A stretch of 64,000 nucleotides of DNA from Henricia sp. BOLD:AAB3569 (GCA_037783545.1 JBBELK010000003.1:124001-188000); one strand, 5' to 3'. Numbered from the stretch's first letter, positions 10,481-22,679 are shown. Notes: a model not told the origin generated them from the letters alone. Numbers and translations are program-made.

Positions 10481-11460
10481 CTAAAAGCAGAAATTGCGAA
10501 ATGCTCCCGGTAGAGGAGCACCGGGATGGACGTCGGGGAGCGTAGGAGACCGGGGTAAATGACCGTAGCTCACCCTTGCCACCGGCCGGTGACGTGACCG
10601 GCCAGTGAGCAGCTCTGTCGAAAATTTTGCCCCGGCAGTCCCGGCACTAATGAGAATCGTCCTGGGCATGGGCCGCAGTGGGACGGGGTTTCCGTCACAT
10701 GGCGTGACGGACCGAAGTGTGCCTTGACTCACTGGGGGGTGTGGCACCGTGGGGTGCCGGGGACCTCTGATCGCGGCCGGTGCCTCATCATCACGGCTCC
10801 GCCACGTTTGGAAGCCCGGCACCCCACGGTCTGCCAGGGCCCGTAGTGGCCACAGCATGGTGTGAATGCGGCCTGGTGATCTGCGGTGCGCCAAGGTGTG
10901 TGACGGTTGTTGCTCACGGCATGTTACGCCTCACTGTGTCGCGCTCCAGGTCGAAGTGAAAATGAAGGTGTGGAGCGCACTACTAATACCCACCGGGGCT
11001 CACCGCGGGAGACCACCGGGTGACCACTGGGGCGTGAAACGTGACAGCTGCCACGTTTAGTCGCAAGGCGCCGCAGCAGACCCTCGCACACCGTCGGGAA
11101 CATATTGGGCCGGGACAACAAACGTGACACGAACGGGACGGATGTGAGGCACCGCATCAGAACTTAGCAGGCCGGCCTGGGACGTGGACCCATCCGTATA
11201 GTGGAATGGCGCTTGAAACGTAGCGCGCTGTCCCGGTTCCGGGGCGCGCCGTCCGCCTCGCGGCCTGGAACCGGTACGGCGCGCCACGCTTTCCGTACCG
11301 GGACGTAACGCACCGTGGTAGAACGCAACACACCGGCCAAACTAGGGCCGAGTCGAGCCAAAGTAATACAAAAACAATAAAAGTTCCACGGCACGCCACG
11401 TTTTGGCCAAACCAGGGCGCCGGGACTGCCGGGGACATGGTGTAAACGTAGCATAAACCT
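10481..11460. other. GC-rich island inside AT-rich DNA
   Basis: About 1 kb with sharply higher GC and many CpG, carrying short inverted words such as GTGGGGTGCCGGG near 10750 and CCCGGCACCCCAC near 10820. Several overlapping open frames of 60-137 residues occur on both strands, as expected from GC-rich DNA with few stops. None is recognisable. Confidence 0.5.
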
Positions 11461-11937
11461 AAATGAACTGAAAAACGTTCATTTACTCGCACAACCAATA
11501 ACCGGGGAAACTCTCCCATACCACCAATGTACAATTAACCCAGTTAAAACGGTACAATTGGACAAAATACAAATTTGGAATAAAATAATATAACATTTTA
11601 TTTCAAATAATATTAAAAAGTCAATCAGAACGCCTGTGTCACTGAATGGGTAAGAGCCTTCAACCCCCACCCCCTCCCCCCCCCCCCCCAATTTTTTTTT
11701 ATAGTAACAATCAACATACTGGCATAGGATTCATTGTTCACCAACTGCCTGTCTGTATTTTATTGCCATAACCACCTGCAGTAACAGCGTATCTAATATT
11801 ATGCCAACCCATATGCCAAGGATGTACATATAATGGAATTATCATGTAACTCAATGGCAAAACACAAAACTAAGAAAAACAGAGACTAAGCTGCTCATTT
11901 GGAGATGCTATCACATGGTTTTGTACTTAGGTCGATC
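11461..11937. other. No gene seen, poly-C tract
   Basis: AT-rich, with a C-rich run at 11660-11689 next to a T run. No coding or known repeat feature. Confidence 0.45.
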
Positions 11938-12013
11938 CTAAAAAGCATTTGGCACCCTTAATGTTTTGCCACCTTGGGTGGTACCAATATCTGGTCTGGC
12001 CCATGGACTATAG
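11938..12013 (-). repeat. Right copy of inverted pair, candidate TIR
   Basis: Inverted counterpart of 8621-8697. It ends about 100-180 bp before the start codon of the DUF6589-type gene, so it could also be an end of the element carrying that gene. Confidence 0.65.
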
Positions 12014-12196
12014 CCCCACGGAGCGCTCAACGGTGCAGCGATGTTATTGTGGATGCGTCCGGCCGGTGTCGTCGCGAGTCGACCGTGGTCTAGATGATCT
12101 ACTGCAGCGGAGGTGGCACCTACCTCCCGCTCGCCTCCGATTATTGCGGCCGGCTGCGCTCGCAAATGGCCACAATTCTTCTCGGACTTCTGTACC

Positions 12197-12667
12197 ATGG
12201 CGGCGGCCGCCGCTGCCAGAGCGCCTGATGGTCGTAGCCCTAACAAAAACACTCAGAAACGGTGGTGTTTTATTTGCAACCGCGAATTAGTCACATGCAG
12301 ACGGTACTTTTCGATCAGCACTAAGTTGAAAAGAAACCCGAAATTTATAGACTTAGTAAGTGAGGTTGTTGGTGACCAAATAACGCCGTCCTCATCAATA
12401 TATATTTGCGAACGTTGTGACCAACGGCTGGAAAAAGTACACAAAAACGAAGCTCTCAAAACCGACATCAAGAAACAGTATGAAGAAACTAGATCCAAAC
12501 GGACAGGACTTTTAGTTCCAGAAAATATTGCATTTCGTTCACCTCAGCGTCACTCGACAACCATCTCAACTTCAAGTCCAAGAACACCAATTCACAAAGT
12601 TGCGGCACAGGACGAGAGATACAAAAGAAAAGCCACAGGATCGCCAGGGTCGCCTTCTGCCCGCAAA
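12197..12667 (+). CDS. DUF6589-type protein exon 1 (ZAD-like zinc binding)
   Basis: Residues 1-157. An Ala-rich start is followed by WCFIC at 23-27 and YICERCDQRLEKV at 69-81, the spacing of a ZAD-type or related treble-clef zinc domain. The end is basic and Ser/Pro-rich. The donor GTAAGT at 12668 is strong. Confidence 0.85.
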
Positions 12668-15600
12668 GTAAGTTTTTGGAGGCATGTTTTGACTTGCGTA
12701 TCTTAATTAGTAATTTTAGTTTACTAAAACTATAGTAATACAATAAGTTAATACATAGAGGAAATGTGTTTTCTTCACCATTGGTTAATAATTTGGTAAA
12801 CAAGCCTGAAACATATCATGCTTTCAGTCTTTTTCTAAACGCCCTGCCTCAAAAGTCCCCTTGCAATTTCCTTTTTATAGCTCCATGATTTAAATAAGAT
12901 TATGAAATACTTGATGCCATATGTACAATATATTTTAAGACAAGCTATGGTTTATCACGACTTAAAATCATGTATGACTATCATGCAGTGCATTCCCCTT
13001 TTGCATAGAGGATGGGAATGTGTCAATGCACTTTTTGACAATAGCAATGCATTTTGTGACATTTCACTTTACACCCGCCCCCGTATTCAGCTGTGCTGCA
13101 CATCCCTCAACACATCATCGTAAAGAGGAATAACAGGACTTTCGAATGATATAAAATTCAAGGAAAATTATTTTGCAACAAGAGATAAATCGTCAGTCAA
13201 ACTTGACTTTTCTAACTTTTTTTGAGCAGTTTACATAGAAAAAAAATTGTCTTGAAACCAGACTATTAAAACTTAAAAGCTGACTTTGTTACCTTGCCGA
13301 TGGTCCCATCATGGAGGATTTCCTTCCTCCATGGTCCCATGTTGTTAAAATGCTTTCCAAGAAAAAAGTTAGGAATGCAACTGATTATAGGCAAACCTAA
13401 CAAGAAGGTGTGGCTTGGGACTATTGACTTTTTAGTGTAAACATAAACATTTCATGCACACACACAATGCAGTATCTACAGTATGTTAGATGATCTCGTC
13501 TATCCACACTAGCACTATAGAGGAGGGTTAATAAGTGAAAGCATGGGAACCAGCCTGTGACCCTGGGAATCAAGTTGGTCAAATACCCCACACAATTTGC
13601 TTGTGTCCATAAAAGCTTTGGAATTATCACATTATCTAAATTGCACATCTGTTTTAATCTACCTTGGCTCTATTGAGCAAACACTGGGCTACTAGTCTGG
13701 AGATACCATTGTGTTTTGGGATGTAACCAGAGCTAAATGGTTTTGTATACAAAAAAAGTTCAGTGTTACTCTTGTTCTTTGAATTTATTATCCCATTGAT
13801 TCTGACATTTTTTTCTTTTTTGAGGGTGGGGAAGGGAAGCAGGAGGCAGGCAAGAGTGGTGTTTAATCACCACCAGCTAATCTTTGGGGGAGGGGGAGTG
13901 TCATCATTTCAACCCAAGACTTTTGTCCAATTTGTGAAAAATATTATTTTGTATTTATTTTGTAGGCTAATCGTTTCTGCATTTCAATTTCTACAGCCGC
14001 TGAAGAAAAGACTCAGTTTCGACCAAGCAACTGAAACAAAAGGGCCGAAATCTGAGGTAATTATTTCAATTATTAAAATTGGTTACGTAAAGCTCCCTGC
14101 AATATGTGCGTGAGGTCTGTCTGCTCACCGTTTGAACAATGTCGATACGAACATGAGACATACAGAGATTAACTAATTATGAAATGGAGAACGATACCAC
14201 CTTGTTTGGCTGAAAAGGGTGAAATTGCTACAATTCACTTTGAATGTGTAAACAGATTTACTGTAATCAGTTGCTGTTTTTAATCAGCAGTCATTTTATA
14301 CTCGGCCATTTACTCACAAACTGCTACATGTAATGGAAGAACCAAAAGGTTGAGGGTTTGAAACCTCTCGAGGTACATGTACTTTTGCCCTGTTTCTATT
14401 GGCGCTTACCGGATAAATTCCAGTTTACACTACAGTGAATTCCAGTAGAGTTCTGTGGTAATTCTACCAAGCTTTTAACTGAGATGACTTAACAATATTT
14501 CACAGTGTGCTACTAACTAATATGTTTTTAAATTTTGCATTTTGCAGGTAACAGTACACTATGCAGGTCAAACAAAAACCACAGAACTATCTGGAGTTTG
14601 GATCGAAGTAGCTAAGGCACTAACTGCAGGCGATAGTGTTCGAGCAATTCGTCTAATCATCAGATCAAAAGAAGCAGAGGAACACATCAGAGCGAGTATA
14701 ATTCAGTCAGTGAATGCAGAGGTAAACCATTTGGTTGACCCCAAACATCCCTCACTCTTCCGAGGATCTTCTCTAAGTGACTTTAAGAAATTCAACTATG
14801 AAGACCAGCTAAAGGAACTTGAAATACGGGCTCCTGTATTGACCACTGCTCTACATTCAGCTGCTGAATATACTGGTTTGCAGAGAAATATTCGGAAAAC
14901 TCGGGAGTCGCTCATCCCTGGTATCACAACAGCAGCTGGAATACTTCTCAACTGTAGGTCAAGGCAAATGAATGCGCATCAGGTTCTTACTGCACTTGCC
15001 CTAAAACGGAGCGGAGCAAAAACAACAGCTTTCAGTCACCTTCACTCTCGATACATCTGTTCGGGCTATCCAACCATCATGCAGAGACAAATTGACTTTG
15101 GACATAATTTTGACAAGGATGTAAAGGAGTGGGCTGAGAAGAAGCACGTCGCAGACATGGCAGAAAAGACAATGCTAGAGAATGGAGCAACAGATGAAGA
15201 GCTGAAAGAGTTTGCTAGCAAAAGAACAGACCACGGCTACCAAATTGTTATGGATAATGTTGATCTATCCATACATCCCAGACATACATCTCGCCAAAAG
15301 CATGGGACTGATCTCCATATGGTCCAGCTAATAGCCGTGAAGAACAGAGTGGATGGGCATCACTTGCCAAATGACAAACCAATATCAAAGATTTCAGAAG
15401 TTGACGTTGCAGAATTCCTGCCCACTGTCACAGATAACCAGCGTCTCAAGCATGAGTGGATGGTGCTCACAGGCAATATCATAGCAGACAACATGCCATC
15501 ACTACATTGGTTCAGTCAGCACATACCTACCAGTCTCCATCATGACCACATGGTTCAGCTGCAAAAGAAATCACAAGTTGTAAGTACATGTATAACTAAT

Positions 15601-18328
15601 ACAAAGTTGACATTTCCACACGCTGTAGTGTAGTTGCCAGGTGAGTCTTTAAAGAGGGTATTTTGGCAACACATACCATATTTTCCAGAAAATACCTTTG
15701 TCTGGTCTCAAAATAAAAGAAATATGTTTCAGTTGTTCTGAAGAGATAACTTAGGCCCAAAGAGGGATACAAATAGTGTGACAACATGCCTTTCTTAAAA
15801 ACCTGTGTACAAATTTCCAATATACGCTCTCAACCGGGACGGACACTTGTGTTACATTTTAGGCTGTCCATGTTACGAGCGTATATATTGTAAATGTTTA
15901 CACAGGGTTTTTAGAAAGGCATGTTGTCACACTTTTTGTAACCCTTTTGGGCCTAAGTTATCACTTCAGAACAACTGAAAGTTATTTCTTTTATTATGAG
16001 ACCAGACAAAGGTATTTTCTGGAAAATATGGTTTGTGTTGCCAAAAATGCCCCCTTTACCGTGGAAATACATACATGTAGGCCTGTATTCTTTGCAGTAT
16101 CTTCCACCCACTGCCACTACATTTATGCCTGTAGGCCTATGTGTGAAATTATCTTTCATTTGCAATATAACAGCGAACCAGTCTAAACATTGGTTTTTTG
16201 TAAGGAATTGATTATGTACCGGTATGTGTACTAGTCCACTTGTCTAGTGGCTTAAAAAAATAACGGGGACATATCAATCTGCTACTAATTTTGCACTTGA
16301 AAAATTCTGGAAAGTAATGCGTGTGTTAGCGTTACAAATTTCAGATGTTCTTGCACATGTTCAGTGTCACTACTTTTACAGCGCATATTCCTGGCTAGTA
16401 ATATTTTGAAATATTGCCTTTTGAAAAAAAAGTCATCTATAATAACTGTAAAGTGTATTGTGTATTTTTTAGGCAGCAGCTTATCTTAGCAAGTACTGAT
16501 ATTTTCAGGTGAACCTTGGAGTGCTGATGCAGAACGAAAATTCCACTGATGGAATTTATAAGATCATGCACCACATGCACCAGTACGTTCCAGGTCATCA
16601 GACTGACACACCATCCACAGTCATCAGCTCAGGCGACCTGCTATCTTGTGAACGTGAATCTAGCTGCAAGAGAGAGCAACAGAACTCCACTACACCCAGC
16701 CAGTGTTTTCAAGGCTTAGAACCTGTCATAGCCGACTTCCATGCATTGGCCAATTTCTACCAGGTAATATTTTATTGCACAATATCATTCCACATATTGT
16801 GTAATAGTAAATTCAGTTTCATTTTGGCGAACAAGTGACTTTTGACTCGGGTTCGAGGAAAGTGACTTGTGACTCGGACTCTAACTCAAGGCTAATGACT
16901 CGAGACTCGGACGCGTCATAAGTACCAAATCCATCGCAACTCACCGTGCCCTTTGTAAGTTTGTCATGGGTTCGACGAGTTTCGATGGATTTGGTACTTA
17001 CGAGGCGTCACAAGGCATAGTCAACTTTTTTTTTCAAGTATCTTCATCGGGACCAAAATGGAAAAGAAACGTTTCGTAAGAAATGTCGTAGACACCAGTA
17101 CAGTACAATCTACTACATACAGAAATGAATGTACATACATAGAAGTGTTTTTCAAATGTTGTCTGTACATTCACGATCATGCAAATTTCATCAAATAAAA
17201 TACTTTTTATATTTTTCAAAACAGGTCATCTGGTTATTTCTGTACGATACTACATCTAGCGGAGACATCGGGACCCTGTATGCTGCTCGGAATTTTTTAC
17301 AGGCGCGAAAAGTCACAACTGATCCCATGAAAAACATAAATGCTGCATCAGACTTGCTTCAGCAGTATACAGTTGCCTTGGTTCTGGCAGCAGCACTGAA
17401 ATACTTTGGCATGTCGGAAATCTCTGTTGAGCCAACCCAGCATGAGTTTAGATACGAAGAACACCAAGACAGGGGACAGTACGTTCAGAGTGTACTGATG
17501 GATTTTGTTGACCAGTTTACCACACCCAGTAATGATGAACTTGACAAAAATTCACCCTTTTTGTCATGTCCGGTTTGCAGCAAACGATATGGGACACAGA
17601 AGGGACTGAAAAATCACATGAAAAAGAAACACCCCGGCATCCATCAGCCCACAGACCAACCTCAAGAGACCGATAGGGATGCCCTGTTTAACTACACCAG
17701 AACAGCGTTAAGTTTGGGGTTGTTGGCATACAACTTCAATGATGCCCGCCAGCTTGGTGATGGTGACAGGATCGTCCGGTTGTATAAGTTTCTTCTGCTA
17801 CATTTTAAATCGGCAAAGAAACCCAAGTACGGCCATCAGGCACTCCGCCTCCTTGCACAAGTGAAGTGCTTCCTTACACCACGACAGGCTTATGAGTTGC
17901 AGTGGAACAGGTTTATTAACAAGAGTGGGAAAAAGAAGCACAACATTGAAGTAGATCGAGAAATTGAACACCAGAATCGGGTATTCAAGGAAAACTGCAG
18001 CGGCTTACGAGGGAAGGTCACGGCTAAGAGTATTGACCGAATAAGCAGATCAGCACAAACCATCAATGACATTCTCAGTGCTGTGGAAAGACAGGCAGCG
18101 GTCAAGACACCGTCAGGAATGCATACCAAAAAAGAGTGCAAGGATGCAATTGACTTAGCCATGGAGCTACACCGCGAAAATGTCTTTGACATTCAGCCTG
18201 GAAGGAAACATTTTCATTTCCCTGATTTTCCATGTTCAGTTTTGTCAACACTGAACACTGCTGACCTTACAAAGTGGATTAGATCATCTCTGAAACAGCT
18301 AGCAAGGAATTATACAAGTAACACTTAG
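12197..18328 (+). CDS. DUF6589-type, transposase-like zinc-finger protein, 5 exons, apparently complete
   Basis: Exons 12197-12667, 13997-14056, 14548-15579, 16509-16763 and 17225-18328 join in phase 0 and give 973 residues. The start has a strong ACCATGG context; an in-frame ATG at 12113 is the alternative. Domains in order: a ZAD-like CxxC...CxxC pair (Cys 24/27 and 71/74), a basic linker, a long DUF6589-like core with VMDNVD (Asp about 413) and ADFH (Asp about 597), and a C2H2 finger (Cys 721/724, His 737/742) inside the core. The DN.D and DFH motifs look like the acidic residues of an RNase-H-fold transposase; that reading is inference. DUF6589 proteins occur in many copies in invertebrate and fungal genomes. 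The gene is convergent with a RecQ-like helicase 4.5 kb away. No frame damage is seen, so it may be an active element gene or a domesticated one. Confidence 0.85.
12960..13262. repeat. Half copy of a foldback MITE (family of 37588-38068)
   Basis: Matches one arm and the centre of the foldback at 37588-38068 (shared AATGCATTTTGTGACATTTCA and AAAGAGGAATAACAGG words). It lies in intron 1 of the DUF6589-type gene. Confidence 0.75.
13997..14056 (+). CDS. DUF6589-type protein exon 2 (60 bp)
   Basis: Residues 158-177, PLKKRLSFDQATETKGPKSE. The acceptor CTACAG and donor GTAATT flank an exact 20-codon exon that keeps phase 0. It has no domain of its own and extends the basic linker. It is the least certain exon and could be skipped without changing frame. 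Confidence 0.7.
14548..15579 (+). CDS. DUF6589-type protein exon 3 (core)
   Basis: Residues 178-521, the largest exon. It carries IRKTRESLIPGITTAAGILL and a VMDNVDLSIHPR motif followed by a conserved-looking His-rich segment (LHMVQLIAVKNRV). In DUF6589 proteins this D-N-x-D turn is a hallmark. The acceptor is TTTGCAG and the donor GTAAGT. Confidence 0.88.
15650..16062. mobile_element. Foldback MITE in intron 3 of the DUF6589-type gene
   Basis: The arms are near-mirror images: ATGCCTTTCTTAAAAACC against GGTTTTTAGAAAGGCATG, and TAGGCCCAAAGAGGG against its complement. The same family occurs at 25014-25444. The central loop contains GTTACGAGCGTATAT. Confidence 0.8.
16509..16763 (+). CDS. DUF6589-type protein exon 4
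   Basis: Residues 522-606, ending EPVIADFHALANFYQ. The ADFH motif followed by VIWLFLYDTTSSGDIGTL across the next junction is the second hallmark of the family. The acceptor is TTTCAG and the donor GTAATA. Confidence 0.88.
16764..17224. other. Intron 4 of the DUF6589-type gene
   Basis: Contains a short inverted pair, CGACTCATAAGTACCAAATCCATCG-like at about 16915-16935 and CGATGGATTTGGTACTTACG at about 16982-17002. Nothing else recognised. Confidence 0.5.
17225..18328 (+). CDS. DUF6589-type protein exon 5 (terminal, C2H2 finger)
   Basis: Residues 607-973 to a TAG stop. It begins VIWLFLYD, contains the GTLYAARNFL block, a C2H2 finger starting SCPVCSKRYG, and a C-terminal region with ALSLGLLAYNFNDARQLGDG and many basic residues. 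No canonical AATAAA was seen in the next 350 bp. Confidence 0.9.
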   Translation, partial: VIWLFLYDTTSSGDIGTLYAARNFLQARKVTTDPMKNINAASDLLQQYTVALVLAAALKYFGMSEISVEPTQHEFRYEEHQDRGQYVQSVLMDFVDQFTTPSNDELDKNSPFLSCPVCSKRYGTQKGLKNHMKKKHPGIHQPTDQPQETDRDALFNYTRTALSLGLLAYNFNDARQLGDGDRIVRLYKFLLLHFKSAKKPKYGHQALRLLAQVKCFLTPRQAYELQWNRFINKSGKKKHNIEVDREIEHQNRVFKENCSGLRGKVTAKSIDRISRSAQTINDILSAVERQAAVKTPSGMHTKKECKDAIDLAMELHRENVFDIQPGRKHFHFPDFPCSVLSTLNTADLTKWIRSSLKQLARNYTSNT

Positions 18329-19068
18329 AATAACCAAAGGTTGCAGTTTACGTCACACTACTATACTCACAATAAGTTTTCACCTATTCTTTTGGCGGCT
18401 ATGATTGGGATTCATTTTGTATATAGACAGCCTAAGTGTGACGTGGGTTGTTTAGCCATGGTAATTGGCTCTAAACATCATGGCTGTTGGAACAAGCACC
18501 ATTGCAAAAGCACAGGGACACGTTTTGTTGAGTTTTAGTGTAGAGACATTGCCTAAGCAACTACACATAACAAAAGATGACATATTATCTTTGGCAATCT
18601 ATAGACTATTTGCTCTTTGTTTATATCCGCGTTCTGTAGAAAATTGGTCGCCGTTATGCGCACGCATCCTGTTTTGCATAAATTTGGTTTGGTAATGTGC
18701 CAAAGGTAACATACATGTAATTCAAAAACGATTTGACTTCCCACTTCATCCTACACCAAATTAATGCAAAACACTGCGTGTTTTGGTTTGTTGCGACACC
18801 AGTCTACAATGTATACTGGACAAATTGTAAGCATCACGCCTTCAAGTACACAATAGCACCGTGGGATACTAGACACTTCATTTATTCATTTACTTTGATT
18901 TTAAGCAAATGTTTGCAGTACAGTTGGGACATTGGCAGATTTCATCTAAATGGTTTGTTTTTTGTTTTTGCCAGTTCATTTTGTTTTAGTCAACACATGT
19001 GAAGGAAATACTTTCAGCTTACAAATGCAGTATTTGTTGCGTGCTTGGCTGTAGAGTCGAGCACGCAT

Positions 19069-19612
19069 CCAGTAGGGGAGAGTGGGGTGGGTTAGAAATT
19101 TTTTAACAAAATTGTCTTTAAAACAGTAACAGAAAAAACAACTATACCACTTTAAGTATGGCATACAAGGGCTACTTAGGGCCTATAAAATGTTCGGACT
19201 CAATGGTTTCTCGTATAATCCACCTTGAACATGACCATGCAAGCTGTTCCGACTTACCCCACCTATGGGGTAAGTTGAAACATGGTATGTTGTCACTTAA
19301 AAACTGTACTTTAACTTCTGTAATCGACCCAATTAGCAAGTCCGATACTTGCTAATGCAACATTTATGTATGGTAATTAATCAAATTATTCCGAAGGTTA
19401 AAAACGAACATTCTCTTCTCATTTCCATAGGGTTGCAGCACATGTGCTGTGGAAATTTTGGACGACTGTTGGTAATAGCAGCATACATACTATGTACATG
19501 TATGAGTAGCACTAGCAGGATTTCATAAAAATGATTACAGCCGTGAAAAAACAAAAATAATATTTCAACATACCCTACATGTATGCTTCAACTAACCCCA
19601 CTCTTCCCTACC
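19069..19612. mobile_element. TIR element with AGTGGGGT-type ends
   Basis: The left end GTAGGGGAGAGTGGGG and the right end CCCCACTCTTCCCTAC are inverted copies. The interior has an extra CTTACCCCACCTATGGGGTAAG palindrome. No coding frame. Confidence 0.65.
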
Positions 19613-20214
19613 GATTTTGTCCAGAGACATGTTGGCCAGTAAGCTTACGTTATGTGCAATATGTTTCAACGAGGGAAATGTTTAAAGGATTATTACAAGA
19701 CATGTATTTAAACTATTTCCAGTTTAAGGACAAATTTGACGTACATGTACATGTATGTTAAAGAAACAATTTACGTACACAATGTAAATTTTAATTCTGT
19801 AACAAACTGTTAATCAAGAAGCAATGCGTACATATGTTTTTAAAAGTTATAGAATAAATAGGTTTACTTGTACATGGTTTGTATAAAATACTGTAAACTC
19901 CATACGGTGGGCCCTGCATGTACCGGTATTACACCATTTTTCAACATTTACAATGTACATGTACGGTAGGTCTTTCTAAATTATTGGGGTACCGGTACAT
20001 ACTTTGCTTAATGCTGTTCGACTTTAGTTACATGTACCCTTTAAGATTATACAAATTTTTTGCATGTTTTTACGGTCAATTTGTTTTAAAGTTAACATTT
20101 TTTGTATTACTAATGCGCAGAGTATGAGTACATGCTTTTAGCGATTGAAAGTGGTTTTCTAGGAAGAAATGTTTACTTACATGTACTTTAAAACATGTTC
20201 AAGTACCTGTATAG

Positions 20215-20640
20215 GGGTCTTTCCACAGTAATGGGGTACATTCGAAAAATAAGTCAATAATTCCTTTCAGATGTCTTTAGTTTATCTTAGAATTAAAGAA
20301 ATTTCCTTGTTTTGTTCTCAGGAGATAACTTTTGCCCAAAAAAAGGTAAGAAATTGCTGCCACAACATACATTTTTAAAAAGCTTGTACACAAATTTTCC
20401 TATAATGCATGTAACGTGGACAGACCATTTTGTGCAATTTTTTTCATGCGTAATAGGAAAATTTGTGCAAGGGGTTTTCACAAATGTCGTAGAACTATTT
20501 TTCGTACTCGTTCCTTGGTAAAAAAGTTATTTCCTCAGTTTAGCTTGATAATTTAAAGATAAAATTAAGACATTTGAAGCGACCTGGGACCTAAGATCTT
20601 GAATGTTACAGAAATGTACCCCATTACTGTGGACAGACCC
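20215..20640. mobile_element. Foldback MITE with GGGTCTTTCCACAGTAATGG ends
   Basis: Terminal inverted repeats of about 28 bp (20215-20242 and 20613-20640) flank a body that is itself palindromic. A partial copy is at 30250-30569. The outermost 14 bases are also shared with the MITE at 25014-25444. Confidence 0.85.
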
Positions 20641-21581
20641 ATATGTAGATAAGGCACAAAGGTTATTGTAAGCTCTAAAGCCTATTTTTATTCAAACTCA
20701 TTAATTTTGTTTTGCCTTTTTAAATTTTACCTTTTCGTTGTCAGTAATCAAAGAACCCATCATTCAATAAAATAATGTGGTTCCTTATGATTATGTTTTG
20801 ATCTTAAATTAGTAGATTATCCAATATGACATGCCCATAAGTGTAAGCAGGTGGTAAGTCTAATAATTAGAGTAGATGGCAAATGCTTCTTTGCAAACAA
20901 ATACATTTTCTTAGAAGTGATTGAATTACATGTACTTCAAAAAAAATGCAGTTGATTAGCTTGTACCAAAGGAAATGGGAGCTAAAGTCTGTTGCTCAAG
21001 GCCAATATCACCCTGAAAGTAAATGTAAATAAAAATAAAACTACTCCCTGTGCATACAGTTGAATCTCAGTCCTTAGGATTTTTGTATAGAAGAGACCAT
21101 GTACATGTACATGTATTATCAGAATTAAGATCAAGAAACTGAGAGCCTAAAATATTCGGTAAAAGTTGGGAAGTGACTCATCTACATATAGCATTGGAAT
21201 GTGCAGATTCGCTGGAAAAAAACTAACTTTTGAGTGGGAAAAAGTTAAAGAGGAAGAATCCCCCTTGACGAAAATCCAGCATTTAGGCTTTTTTCGATAG
21301 TCCAAACATCCCTCTTGCCGACGTGGATTTTTATTATTTTTTAACTGTCGGTTTTAAGTGGATAAATTGCAAGCAAAAGTGCGCTTTTCGAAAATGAGAT
21401 TTTCGCGATTTCTGAAACGCTCATTAGGTATTCATGATATGCGCGTGACCCCGTGACGCAATCCTGAGAAAGAGAAGTCAACACGATTGTTAGCTCCATA
21501 CGTTTACACGCAAAAAACTTGGAAAACCGTCTCTGTTATGGTGTTTTTTTAAGAATTTTGTTGGTCCAAAAAGCCAGAGAT

Positions 21582-21692
21582 ATGCCATGTAGCTGCGTAG
21601 TTGTATGTTTTACCAGACACTATGAAAAAAAAAGAGCAGAAAGATTTTCTTTTCTACTACCAAGAGAGAGAAAAATGAGTCGCTCATTCTAA
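21582..21692 (+). pseudogene. THAP-like N-terminal fragment
   Basis: A 36-residue frame, MPCSCVVVCF... then ERFSFLLPRERK, has the MPxxC..C start and FxxFP-like turn of a THAP zinc domain. It stops before the conserved W and the second zinc pair. It could be exon 1 of a decayed transposon gene, but the resemblance is short. Confidence 0.3.
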
Positions 21693-22679
21693 CTTGTACC
21701 GGGCGATGTTCAAACACGTCGAAGCTTCCCCCACATTGAACCGTCCAATGCTGTAGACAGACCGCTGTGAATGCCGTTCGTTCCGTGACAAAACCACCCG
21801 TCGCAATGCACCAGTATTTACTTCAAAAGAGCTTCATTGTGAGCGACAATTTAACCATTTTTTCACAAAACAGGTAATAGTAGAGTGTTGTCATATTACA
21901 TGAAGTGTTTTTCACGTTTGTATTTTGAATTACAAGGACAAAACAGGCATGATAAACATTAACTTCGTGTATTTTCCATTCAATACTGCACAGGCCGTTT
22001 TGTATGTTTCTCAGGATGACGTCAAAACCCTGTTGATAAACAAGCCAAGTGACCTCGAGCATTTCAGAATTCGGGTGAAGAGGGTCGGAACTGATTTACG
22101 TTTTAAGCAAAAGCCTGTCGATTTTTTGTGAAAAACAAGTTGTCATGGTGTTGTAGACTCGTACACCTCCATGATAAACAGAAAAACTAAAAAAATGTGG
22201 ACGGGGGGATTCTAGCTGTTTAATATTTTGTGAGAAAACACTTATTTTATATGTTTTGCACACCAGCAGCCAATTTCACGAATCCTTGCGCACTGTTTTA
22301 TTGCGTACATGGAAGCTGCGCAACATTCCGGTGATAATTACACGCAGGCCTATGGGGCTTACGCCATTTAATTTTCAAAAGTTGCGCAAACTACGGCATT
22401 TTTTTGTGAAATCGGCTGCAGGTCTGAAGCCATGATCAACTTCCCAATTCTTTTAAAAATAAATGCCAAGGCAAAGAAAATATTTTAGCCTTAACCTGTG
22501 CGTTACTTTTAACCCTGCGCGTCAAAGCTTTTTTTTCTTCAAAAACACAATGCACTTAGACACGCACCGTCTTGTCAAGCTTCTGTTGACAGAAGACAGG
22601 GCTTGAACTTTACTTTTGGCCACAATGCCTTTGGATTTTCTGCAGTACATGTATAATGTTGGCTTCATATCAACTTAAA

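Larger units (their letters stand above)
18329..22679. other. Spacer between the convergent DUF6589-type and helicase genes
   Basis: No intact gene. It holds two foldback elements (19069-19612 and 20215-20640), a THAP-like relic near 21582 and many ACATGTA words. Both genes point into this spacer. Confidence 0.6.

Noticed and set aside
10481-11534. Several overlapping frames of 60-137 codons on both strands
   Set aside because: They lie in a GC-rich island where stops are rare; no domain, codon pattern or splice context supports any of them.
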